DNA from: JBEBVQ01 sp037190845
GTDB taxonomy: Bacteria; Bacteroidota; Bacteroidia; Chitinophagales; Chitinophagaceae
Length of the DNA stretch: 55,372 nucleotides
Direction of reading: 5' to 3'
Assembly: GCA_037190845.1 (NCBI GenBank)
Contig: JBBCJI010000038.1
Coordinates: forward strand, 1 to 55,372
The translations under genes and the position numbers were made by a program. Below, piece after piece: positions 41,538 through 50,600 of the stretch. Each line of letters begins with the position of its first letter. Position 1 is the first letter of the stretch. The notes below the pieces were generated by a model. That model did not search any database, was not told the DNA's origin, and was given only the letters and a program-made list of their open reading frames with translations.

Positions 41538-42176
41538 ATGAAAATAACAGTCAGCGTATTAGACGATCATCCCGTAGTGATCAATGGTCTGCAAAAAATG
41601 CTTGCAGAATTCGGCAATATAGAGCTGTATGACGCCTGTACACAGGAAAACCATCTTATGGATGCGCTGGAAAAACGGCAACCGGATGTACTGCTCCTCG
41701 ATATACAGATGGACGGAACACAGGGAGATGAGCTTTCCCTCGCCATATCTGACCGGTACCCTGATATACAAATACTGGCACTGACCAATCTCAACCACCC
41801 TTTCCACGTACGGAACATGTTCCTGAACGGGGCACGGGGATATCTGTTGAAAACAGCGCCTCCACATATACTGCTGAAGGCTATTGAAACTGTCTGTAAA
41901 GGAGAGCAATATGTAGATCCTACCCTCCGGGAACGGATGCTGCACGATATGCTGGAGAACCGGGCCAATGCCAACAACGTACCCGTGCTTACCCGGCGGG
42001 AACGGGAAATACTGGAGCTGATCGCCAACGAGACCACCAGCCAGGAAATAGCCAAAAAACTGTTTATCAGCCTGAGCGCAGTTGAGAGCCACCGGATCAA
42101 TCTCTTATCGAAACTCGGCGTAAAAAATTCGGTAGGGCTTATCCGCAAAGCGATCCAGATGGGATTAATCCGGTAG
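41538..42176 (+). CDS. NarL/FixJ family response regulator (cassette C)
   Basis: Regulator of 212 aa with Asp9/Asp10, phospho-acceptor Asp55 in VLLLDIQMDGTQG and Lys in YLLKTAPPH. The LuxR-type helix-turn-helix has TRREREILELIANETTSQEI and AKKLFISLSAVESHRINLL. Partner of the kinase upstream. Its last 12 nt overlap the 3' end of the convergent membrane-protein gene. Confidence 0.95.
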   Translation: MKITVSVLDDHPVVINGLQKMLAEFGNIELYDACTQENHLMDALEKRQPDVLLLDIQMDGTQGDELSLAISDRYPDIQILALTNLNHPFHVRNMFLNGARGYLLKTAPPHILLKAIETVCKGEQYVDPTLRERMLHDMLENRANANNVPVLTRREREILELIANETTSQEIAKKLFISLSAVESHRINLLSKLGVKNSVGLIRKAIQMGLIR

Positions 42177-43013
42177 TAGCAATAGCAGGGCATATACCAG
42201 CATCATACCATCTATGACACCCAGATAATTCCGGTCTGAAGGATAACGGCGGGTATACATGATCGCCAGACGTGTTACAATTACCGTCAGCATTTCCCCT
42301 GTCAGCCGGCCGGCTGACGGATAACGCAAATATTGCACCACACTGAATACGGCAAACAATAACAATACGACATCCATCAGCCGGTAGCTGTTACGGATAC
42401 CGATCAGGTTGGGTAGCGTATATATTTTTGATTCAAGATCCGTCTGCGCATCACGAATATCAAATGCAATGCAAAGCGTGAACATAAACAGGAAACGAAG
42501 CCATATCTCAACAGGATAATCACTGATTTGCTTATGCCAGAACAGGATCGGAAAGACGGCCGTAACGATTGTCCATACGCCGGTAAGCACCAGTATTTTC
42601 ACCCATCCGAATTCTCTTATGCGTCTTCTTCCACGAATGGGAAGCAAAGGAAGAGAGTATGCAAACGAAAGCAATGCTGTAACGGCGCCCCAAAATAAAA
42701 TGCACTGCGGCAAATGACTGATGCTGAACACGCAAAACAGAAATCCGGTAACGGAAAAGAAATAATGCCAGTATATAAAACGCTGTGTCCAGTAATGACG
42801 ATCCGACAAATGAGGAGCAGATTTCCTGAAAATAAAATGCACATTATAAACCAGTAATGTAGCCCCAAAGAGAAAGATGTGCAACGATGAAAACAACGGC
42901 ACACACTCCCCGGTCACCAGTCTTTCGGTAGCCATGCAAAGGCCTGTTGCACAAACAGCAGTGAAGAGACTTGTGTACAGCAGCCAATCGGTAAAACGAC
43001 GGAATAACGACAT
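42165..43013 (-). CDS. UbiA prenyltransferase-like integral membrane protein
   Basis: Polytopic protein of 282 aa with about eight hydrophobic segments. The motif FDIRDAQTDLESKIYTLPNLIG (about 190-211) matches the second Asp-rich motif of UbiA-type prenyltransferases. The first motif, normally NDxxD-like, is not evident: the corresponding region reads LLVYNVHFIFRK, and this raises doubt about catalysis. It has no obvious partner genes and is convergent with, and overlaps, the cassette C regulator. It may be a diverged or non-catalytic member; family assignment rests on topology and one motif. Confidence 0.65.
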   Translation of the reverse strand: MSLFRRFTDWLLYTSLFTAVCATGLCMATERLVTGECVPLFSSLHIFLFGATLLVYNVHFIFRKSAPHLSDRHYWTQRFIYWHYFFSVTGFLFCVFSISHLPQCILFWGAVTALLSFAYSLPLLPIRGRRRIREFGWVKILVLTGVWTIVTAVFPILFWHKQISDYPVEIWLRFLFMFTLCIAFDIRDAQTDLESKIYTLPNLIGIRNSYRLMDVVLLLFAVFSVVQYLRYPSAGRLTGEMLTVIVTRLAIMYTRRYPSDRNYLGVIDGMMLVYALLLLLPD

Positions 43014-43060
43014 CTGCTACAAAATTAGCGACACATGGCATTCTATTAGCTGACCGGCGA

Positions 43061-43081
43061 AAAAATCCGTAAAAAGGTGTA
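43061..43081 (-). promoter_or_regulatory. Shared operator motif upstream of the LamG cargo gene
   Basis: Read on the minus strand, the sequence begins TACACCTTTTTAC, then GGATTTTT. It differs by a single base from 47345-47365 in front of the GH5 gene. Relative to its downstream cargo gene it has the same orientation and nearly the same distance (51 nt here, 55 nt there). A degenerate -7 element, TACACCTG, follows at 43111-43118. Confidence 0.65.
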
Positions 43082-43131
43082 TAGTTAGCCGTGTATAATA
43101 GTGAGAATTTTACACCTGTAATTATAACACT

Positions 43132-45216
43132 ATGAAAACACGATTATTTCTTCTGACATGGGCTTGGCTTATTTGTAATAATATAAGTGTAAATGCCCAG
43201 CATGCATGGAACACGACGGCAAAATTTACGGACAGCGATGGTTATATATCCCGGTACGAAAGCAGCCTCAACAGCCATTCGGGGCAGCTTACGGTAGAAT
43301 GCTGGGTAAAACCTGCCACAGATAGTTCTAATTATACCATTCTGGGCAAACAACAATTCCGCCTTATGACCGATAACGGACGAATCCGTGTACAAAGCGG
43401 CAACACTACGTACGGTAATTCCAACGGACGGCTGCCAGGAGGAAAATGGACGCATGTAGCAGTAACCTTCAATGCCGCCACAGACAATATTACGGTCTAT
43501 CTGAACGGCCAGCTCGACAAGAACATAAATTTCACCGGCTCACTGGCAGGAACCAACGATTCACTGATCACAGGGAGGTCTGGCTATGCCGATAACTTTG
43601 TGGGAGAGCTGGATGAGGTACGTATATGGAAGACTGTACGTACACAGAGCGAGATACAAAATAACATGCGTACCCATATCTCATGGTATGCATACAACAA
43701 CTACACTTCGGATCTCCTGTATGTACAGACATTCGATTTTGACGTGTACAGCCCCGGCTTTTATCTGCCCTACGGCGGAGTTGTGGGCACTATGCAGAGT
43801 ACAGTGATCGGCACCGAAGCCTCTACTTCCGTAAAACATAATACCGGTATGTACTTTAACGGTAGCGCCTACCTCGAAGCCACTACCGCCAACGATCCCA
43901 ACATTTCGCTTACGGGACCCATGACTGTAGAGCTATGGGTGAAGCCCACTATATCCGGGTCCGTGCAAAACCTGATTGATCTGACAGCAGGTGGCAGCGG
44001 CGGATACCGGTTATATCTGACAGCAGACAACAGAATAACCTGGCAAATGAATCATATCGGCAGCAGCGAAGCTTCGTTGCCGACGGGCGTATGGTCGCAT
44101 ATTACGGTGGTCTGCCAGCCACCCTCGGGCGGTAGTCAGGTCTGCAATATTTATATCAACGGACAAGAAGATAAAGGCTATAATTATGGCGCTTTGACAG
44201 CAAACAGCGGCCAACTCCGGATCGGCGCCTCTCAGACCAACACATCCCGCTTTACCGGGTACATGGACGAGCTGCGTATCTCCAATTACGCAAAAACAGA
44301 AGAAGAGATACGTAAAGGGCTGCACGCCCCTGTCCTGTATACGAACAGGCCGGAAGCACCACGTACAACCGTTGCCTATAATTTTGACGGACAGGTGTAT
44401 TCCGGTACGCGTGTAGGATCCAACCTCAGGAGTTTTGGTGCGAGATTCAGCTACGGCTCCGAATCATCAGCCCCGCTAATCTTTACCGGACTTGAGCATA
44501 TGAATACCATGGACAAATTTACAGTCCGGAATGTTTTTAAAAGAATACCGGAGGAAGCCACTGCTGGTTTTACTCATGATTCTATCACCATTAGTGAAGA
44601 AGCCAATCTGCAATCGCTGCGCGTATTTCTGTCTGTCTCTCATGCCAATCCAATTGAACTTCGGGTGGAGCTGCTATCGCCTTCCGGTAATTCCGTAAGG
44701 CTGGTAAATGAGGAGTATAACTTTTATACGATAAAAGATCTCACCACTATTTTTGATGATAAGAGCGCTCTTAAAATATCTGATTATGATGTCCGTGATC
44801 TTTCTCCGGTCATTGCCGTCAATACATCCTTTGACTCTTTCTACAATAAAAATGCGGCCGGTGTATGGCGTTTGAGGATCACGGATCTTGCAAATGGCAA
44901 TACCGGCGTGCTCCATAGCTGGGGACTGCAGATGGAGACAACACCATACAATTCGGATGTAGCCCGGTATGGGGAAGAAGACGGGAAGCATATATTTCAG
45001 GTATACCCTAATCCTGGAAACGGCCGTTTCAAGCTCAATACTACAGCAGCAGGTACACTTACCATATACAATATGATGGGTCAAACAATCTCCAGCACTC
45101 GGATTGCTGCCGGTCAAAGTTATACAGATCTGTCCTGGGCACCGGCAGGTAATTACCTCTTTGAATACAGAACTGCGCATACAGTTTCCAGAAAGAAGAT
45201 TGTTTTGGAACGGTAA
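43132..45216 (+). CDS. Secreted double-LamG, P-domain protein with T9SS sorting domain
   Basis: Secreted protein of 694 aa. After a signal peptide (about 1-23, ending VNAQ) come two LamG/concanavalin-like domains (about 25-185 and 225-400), each with LTVECWVKP or MTVELWVKP, WTHVAVTFN or WSHITVVCQ, and FVGELDEVRIW or FTGYMDELRIS. A proprotein-convertase P-domain (about 480-605, HANPIELRVELLSPSGNSVR to GVLHSWGLQME) and a T9SS type A domain (about 615-694, FQVYPNPGNG to YLFEYRTAH) follow. Such sets bind glycans or matrix. It carries its own copy of the cassette D operator motif but has no adjacent kinase. Confidence 0.92.
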   Translation: MKTRLFLLTWAWLICNNISVNAQHAWNTTAKFTDSDGYISRYESSLNSHSGQLTVECWVKPATDSSNYTILGKQQFRLMTDNGRIRVQSGNTTYGNSNGRLPGGKWTHVAVTFNAATDNITVYLNGQLDKNINFTGSLAGTNDSLITGRSGYADNFVGELDEVRIWKTVRTQSEIQNNMRTHISWYAYNNYTSDLLYVQTFDFDVYSPGFYLPYGGVVGTMQSTVIGTEASTSVKHNTGMYFNGSAYLEATTANDPNISLTGPMTVELWVKPTISGSVQNLIDLTAGGSGGYRLYLTADNRITWQMNHIGSSEASLPTGVWSHITVVCQPPSGGSQVCNIYINGQEDKGYNYGALTANSGQLRIGASQTNTSRFTGYMDELRISNYAKTEEEIRKGLHAPVLYTNRPEAPRTTVAYNFDGQVYSGTRVGSNLRSFGARFSYGSESSAPLIFTGLEHMNTMDKFTVRNVFKRIPEEATAGFTHDSITISEEANLQSLRVFLSVSHANPIELRVELLSPSGNSVRLVNEEYNFYTIKDLTTIFDDKSALKISDYDVRDLSPVIAVNTSFDSFYNKNAAGVWRLRITDLANGNTGVLHSWGLQMETTPYNSDVARYGEEDGKHIFQVYPNPGNGRFKLNTTAAGTLTIYNMMGQTISSTRIAAGQSYTDLSWAPAGNYLFEYRTAHTVSRKKIVLER

Positions 45217-45312
45217 TACGGGAAAACTTACCGTGTTGTATAAAACATGAAGATGCTGTCCAAAAAGTCCGTCAATTACCTTTATGATTAATAAGTTTAC
45301 ATCAAAGAACAA

Positions 45313-45830
45313 TGTCATCCTGAACCCTGATGCACCTTTGGCGTAATCATCCGGTAATGACAAAATGGTGCACCAACCAATTTACCGCTACTCATCGTTG
45401 CATATAGTTGTAACAGAACGGAGTATTGTGAGGAGATGGCGTGATCGTCCCCCATTGAAGGGCGACTATATACGAGTTGGGACAAGGTTTGTCAAAAATG
45501 TTTTCCGGCATCTGATGCTTCCAGGATAGTAATTCCTCCGAACAGCCACTCCGTCATCCTGAATGCAGCGGAGCGCAATGAAGGATCTCACATAATGTGG
45601 GACACTCATTGTGTGGGATCCTTCGCTCCACGCTCAGGATGACATCGTAATTGTTGTATAGCATCGGCGCTGATGAATACCAGACAATAAATGGCAGCTT
45701 GGCATAGTTCCTCACTTTGATATAATTCAGTTGTCCTAACTGATATATAATTACCCTTTGAAGGGAGATTGAGAGGGATGTGTCACTACAGGATGAGTGC
45801 GCCATCGACGCATCAGGGTTCAGGATGACA
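45313..45830. repeat. 518-bp composite repeat element with 21-bp perfect terminal inverted repeats
   Basis: The ends 45313-45333 (begins TGTCATCCTGAACCC) and 45810-45830 are exact reverse complements over 21 bp, with weaker similarity continuing inward to GGCG/CGCC. The interior holds no credible gene. It contains the palindromic unit 45553-45643, a copy of the 119-179 repeat (45690-45749) and a GATCGTC/AAGGG word near 45440. It looks like a non-autonomous mobile element or stacked repeats. No target duplication was recognised. Confidence 0.7.
45553..45643. repeat. Palindromic GTCATCCTGA-type intergenic repeat
   Basis: The unit starts GTCATCCTGAATGC and ends GCTCAGGATGAC. The inner arms AAGGATCTCACATAATG and CATTGTGTGGGATCCTT pair with two mismatches. 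It is of the kind widely seen between Bacteroidota genes and related to 12380-12455. Confidence 0.75.
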
Positions 45831-45973
45831 CAGTGGATATATTCATGCGCTACGTCATTATTTCCATACAAATGTAGCACGCTGAATGATTCGTCAAGAT
45901 GACGCCGTTCTCCTTTTCAGCTCCTTCATGTTTTATACAGAAGAAATTGTGACCGAAGAGACAGTTTTTAAAT

Positions 45974-47290
45974 TCAGGGAACTAATAATTTCAGCGATGT
46001 CCGTTCTGTACCGGAGCGGACATCCATCCAGTAAACACCGGCAGGCATGGCAGACGGCAAGTCAAGGCGGGTAGCTGATGATGATGTTTGTACCGGCAGC
46101 TCCCATGTCTGCAACTGACGGCCGGCAATATCGTATAATGCAATGATCACCGGGTTAGGGGAACTATGCTTGAACATCACAAAATCTCCGGTAACAGGAT
46201 TGGGGGATAGCGACACCAGTTCCGGATGATGAATATCTTTAACAGCGTTGGTGCTCGCATCAAAGCAAGCCTTACGGGCTTGAGCGGCAAGACCAAAACC
46301 CGGATCATTAACAATTGTATTCCCGTAAACCGTGAGGTTGGAGAATGTCCCATTCGTACTCATCATACGGGCCGGGCAGTTATCGTTCGTCCAGGTCCAT
46401 GCCAGCCAGCCTACATTACGATCCTGGCAGCTTTGGAGAAGCTCTTTATATGCTGTTATTTCATGAGAGCAGTTGCCCGTAGCATCCTGAATATTAGCGA
46501 TCTCACCGATAATGACCGGGAAGCCTGCATTTTCGATAGAGGCAACCGCCGCATCCATCTGCGCCGCATCATACTGATGCCAATAGGCATGCACACTCAT
46601 AATGACGCGGTTCAGCGGATCATGATCCGTAAGCGTACTACCTGCCAGCAATACGCGATCGAGGCTGATGCCGCAGTCCGGCCCATCTACCACAAGCGGC
46701 ACGTCTATGCCGGCATCCCGTACTGCTGTAATCGCATTTTTATACAGATTTACCCATGCAGTATAAGCTGTCGCCGGATTAGCCGCCCAGTTCACCTGCC
46801 CATACTCGTTGGCAAAATTGACCATTACATGTGTCTTGTATTTTTCAACCAGCGCCACCACAGCAGGATCCGTCCACCAGGCAAGCAGATCAGCATTGAA
46901 AGCCGCGTCATCAGATTTACAAGTCAGATCATGCAGTTCTATCATCGATACAATGCCTGCTCTTGTAAAACGTGCCAGCACGCTGTCCAGATGCGATAAG
47001 TTATACGCCGGCCGCGTGGCCTGTCCGTAATCCACATACCATTGAATCCGTACGGTGTTGGGATTGGCGCGTATGATCTGTGCAGAAAGCTCTCCTCCAT
47101 CATTCATATTGCCGGGAAAATCCCAGTCATCCAGCAGCGAATAATTTACACCCCGGATAATAAACTCATTACCACAGGGATCCAGCACCTGCTTACCGGA
47201 AGTGTAGAACGGATGATTATTGCCTTGGGCAAGGATATACGAACTACAGGAAAACAAACCGGCTATAAGTAAATAAATAATTTTTTTCAT
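45974..47290 (-). CDS. GH5-like secreted glycoside hydrolase with T9SS sorting domain (cassette D cargo)
   Basis: Secreted enzyme of 438 aa. The signal peptide (about 1-21) precedes a (beta/alpha)8 glycosidase domain (about 25-345) with IIRGVNYSLLDDW, the acid/base Glu162 in VMVNFANEYGQ, conserved HAYW (about 234-237) and the nucleophile Glu263 in PVIIGEIAN. This is the GH5 cellulase/mannanase clan A pattern; mannanase-like activity is the best guess, not proven. The T9SS type A domain (about 362-438, LSLSPNPVTG-like to GVYWMDVRSG) directs secretion. It is divergent from the Reg_prop kinase and has two copies of a 20-bp operator motif in its promoter region. Confidence 0.87.
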   Translation of the reverse strand: MKKIIYLLIAGLFSCSSYILAQGNNHPFYTSGKQVLDPCGNEFIIRGVNYSLLDDWDFPGNMNDGGELSAQIIRANPNTVRIQWYVDYGQATRPAYNLSHLDSVLARFTRAGIVSMIELHDLTCKSDDAAFNADLLAWWTDPAVVALVEKYKTHVMVNFANEYGQVNWAANPATAYTAWVNLYKNAITAVRDAGIDVPLVVDGPDCGISLDRVLLAGSTLTDHDPLNRVIMSVHAYWHQYDAAQMDAAVASIENAGFPVIIGEIANIQDATGNCSHEITAYKELLQSCQDRNVGWLAWTWTNDNCPARMMSTNGTFSNLTVYGNTIVNDPGFGLAAQARKACFDASTNAVKDIHHPELVSLSPNPVTGDFVMFKHSSPNPVIIALYDIAGRQLQTWELPVQTSSSATRLDLPSAMPAGVYWMDVRSGTERTSLKLLVP

Positions 47291-47313
47291 AGTGATAGTG
47301 CTTTATGGCAGAT

Positions 47314-47344
47314 CAAAGGTGACAAAGAAATGCCGACAGCGCAA
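47314..47344 (-). promoter_or_regulatory. Candidate promoter of the GH5 gene
   Basis: On the minus strand TTG (47344-47342), a 20-nt spacer and CACCTTTG (47321-47314) form the promoter, 24 nt before the ATG. Spacing and -7 word equal those of the cassette C cargo promoter. The first operator copy overlaps the -33 element. Confidence 0.6.
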
Positions 47345-47398
47345 TACACCTTTTTACCGATTTTTACAGAAGTATGGAAATACACCTTTTTACCGATT
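47343..47398 (-). promoter_or_regulatory. Duplicated 20-bp operator motif, cassette D
   Basis: AATACACCTTTTTACCGATT occurs exactly at 47343-47362 and 47379-47398, 36 bp apart. A near-identical single copy precedes the LamG gene (43061-43081). The arrangement at and just above the -33 element is that of a class II activator site, most probably for the adjacent NarL-type regulator. Confidence 0.7.
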
Positions 47399-47438
47399 AG
47401 AATTACCCGTATAAAAGTGTTGCTTTGCGGGATGTAAT

Positions 47439-47641
47439 CTAAGAGACTGTCTAAAAAAATTTGAGCTCATAATTTGTAATAGTGAAAACATCCCCCTTAC
47501 CCCCTTCAAAGGGGGAATTTGCACTGTTCTCCGGGCATATTTCCCTGGCAGAACGAGCTGATCGTCTCCCCTCGAGGGGAGAACGTGAGGGGTGTCGGGC
47601 ACTCATACATTTTTGCCAATCATTTTTAGACAGCTTCTTAG
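47439..47641. repeat. MITE-like element abutting the Reg_prop kinase gene
   Basis: This 203-bp element has terminal inverted repeats of 19 bp with two mismatches (47439-47457, CTAAGAGACTGTCTAAAAA; 47623-47641). Inside are a CCCCTTCAAAGGGGG hairpin and the GATCGTCTCC...GGGGAGA word shared with the window start (37-118), and more weakly with 55107-55153. It carries no transposase. Its last base is also the first base of the kinase start codon used here, so insertion probably remodelled the kinase 5' end. Confidence 0.75.
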
Positions 47642-50600
47642 TGTTCAACAAACCATTGAAAAGTCTGAAACAGATCATACAATACCTGTTTATACTGACG
47701 GTTCTTTTACCCTCAGCAGGTACGGCGCAGAGCTTACCCACGCTGCTGTTCCGCCAGCTGGGTAGTGAAGACGGACTTTCTGCCGGCCGGACCTCCTCCA
47801 TGCTGCGCGACAAGTATGGTTACCTCTGGGTCGCATCAGAAAACGGACTTACCCGTTTCGATGGTATTAATTGCAGGGTTTATAAACATGACGAAGAAGA
47901 TTCGAATTCCCTTTCCGGCAATTTTTGCAATAATATCATTGAAGACCGGCATGGCGACCTCTGGATCGGCACACAAAACGCACTCACCCGTTATAACCGG
48001 CAGAAAGACAAATTCAACTCTTTCTTTTTATCTCCCGCAGAAGGAGCTGCCAGGCAATATGTATTCCCTTTCTTTATTGATGATAAAGAACGCCTGTGGC
48101 TGTATCTCGGCTCCAGAGGCAGCGTATATTGCTATGACCCGGCAACCGGAAAACTGGATTCCGTTTCCCCGATGAGCAATGGACATCTGTTTGCCACGCA
48201 ACCTTTTTATACCCCACTCAAACATTACATATCCAGGGGCGTAAAAGGCATTTACATCAACTATCTCGACGGTTTAACGTCGAAAAAAACTTTATCCTGT
48301 TTTACTTACGGAAATAATGCCGGACAGCCTGTCACTTTTATCAATCAGGCCTATCAGGAATCGGATTCTGTATTATGGCTCAGCTCAGACACCGGTCTGA
48401 TCCGTTTTAATCCCGAAAAGAATACATGGCGTACATGGAACCGCTATGCAGGACAACAGATAACGGCACAAAGCATTTGTCCTAAGGGAGATCATCATTT
48501 TTTCATCGGCACGACAGGGAACGGTTTGCTTTTATTCGACCGGCAGAAAGAGCATTTTACGGGTGCATACACGCATCGTCCTTATGACCCGCAAAGCATC
48601 GCTTCCAACACAACGGGATACTGCCTTACTGATGAAGATCAGAATCTGTTTGTAGCCACCGGAAACCAGACGATCAGCTATACCAATCTGCAACAGGTGG
48701 TCTTTGAAAAATATATTGACCGGGAAGAAATCGGTTTCACCAAAATTGAAAATAACATTACCAGCGTTATACAAACAGGCACGTACACGCTGTGGTGCGG
48801 CACACAAAACGGAGGTATTATAGAATATGACTGGTTGCTACGCAATGTGATCCGCGTGTATACCAGCGCTCATACATCCGGACTGCATACAGATCAGATC
48901 CGCCAACTCGTACGACTGAAGAACGGTGACATCCTGATCCTGAGCAGAACAGGATATACATTGTACAAAACCGGCCCGCAAAAATTCATACCACTGAAAC
49001 AAACGGGTTATGATGTATTACAGGGTCAACTGATCGTAAACGGAATCCGGCACCTGCAGGACGGCAGACTGATAGCCTTAACGGAACATGGACTTGCAAA
49101 CATCACGATACAGAACAATCAAAGCATTCACTTTGATATGATCGAAGCAGTAAACAATGCTGTTCCGTGGTCGCATTTTTCATTTATGCATCAGGTAAAC
49201 GACTCCACATTCCTATTGCAATCCTACTATACCAATCTCTACGTTTTCAGTAATCAAAACATTTTCCGTTTTAAAAAAGATATCGGGAGCACACCATTTC
49301 ATATATACAACGCTCTTACCACCAACGATACTACCTGGCTGGCTACTTCCGCAGGGCTGAAAATGCTGGTGGATATACAAGGAACAAGCAAGATCCTGAA
49401 AACCGGCATTGATATTCCCTGTTTCGACCTGATCGCTACAGGTACTTCGGATATATGGATCACTACTTCATCCGGATTATACCGGTACGACTACCAGACT
49501 GGCGGGTACACACGTTACACGCACAATGAGGGATTGCAGCATAACATCTTCAACCCACACACCATGACAATGCTCGACGACAGCAGTATCATTGCTGCGG
49601 GCATAAATGGATTCAACCGATTCCGGCCGCTGCTTGTACGCAAGCCATTCGCTCCCTTCCGGGTAGAGATCAGCGACATCCTCGTGAATGACAGCCGTGA
49701 AGGCATTACCTGTAACCCCGGCCTTTGCAGACAGCTTGACCTCGCACATGACAGGAATACAATCAGTATCCATTTTACCTCTATCGGGTTCATTCATCCG
49801 GAGCAGCATGTATTCTGGTACCAGCTCAGTGATTACGATCAGGCGCCGGTAAAAGTCACAGGCAGCGGCAGCGTACGTTATGCCCAGCTACCGCCCGGTT
49901 CATACGAGTTCAGGCTATTCCGGGATACGACAGACATCCCGGTAAGTACACTTCAGATCACCATTTCCCCTCCGGTCTGGGCTACCTGGTGGTTCCGGTC
50001 CGTGGTGGTGATCCTTGTGGCCGGCGCTGTTTTCATCCTGGTATGGCTGCGCATCAACAGTATAAAACAACGACAGCTCGACAGGGTGCAGGTGATGATC
50101 CGTTCGCAGGAAGAAGAGCGGAAACGGGTAGCGCGGGATCTGCACGATGATTTCGGCGCAAGGTTATCTACACTAAAATTGTATATGCAGGCAGCACGCA
50201 AACAGCAACCGGGAAATGACCACCGGAACGACCTCCTGCAGCAATCTTCGGATATGATCGATGATACGATCACCTCATTAAGAAATATCCTGCTCAACCT
50301 GAGTCCCAAAACGCTCGAAGAAAACGGTCTCCGGGATATGCTGCGTGAAATGGCAGACCATGTCAACAGCAGTGGTATGCTGCAATGCGAAGTAGACACT
50401 GCCGCCTTCCCCGCATCACTCCGGCCATCCACAGCCTATGCCCTGTACCGGATCTGCCAGGAGCTGGTCAATAACACACTCAAATACGCACAGGCAAAGC
50501 ATATATACATCGCCCTGGTGCAGCGGACGGATCTGCTCCTCTTCCTGTACGAAGATGATGGCATCGGATTTGATCCGGAAAGGGTGAAACGCGGCTATGG

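Noticed and set aside
45217..45973. Gene fragments or a degraded transposase in the gap between LamG and GH5 genes
   Set aside because: Short frames here are fully explained by inverted and dispersed repeats; no transposase motif could be read on either strand.
47482..47640. Upstream extension of the Reg_prop kinase from a GTG at 47482
   Set aside because: These 53 codons translate the MITE-like repeat (PLPPSKGE, LPSRGEREG) and would put the signal peptide inside the protein.
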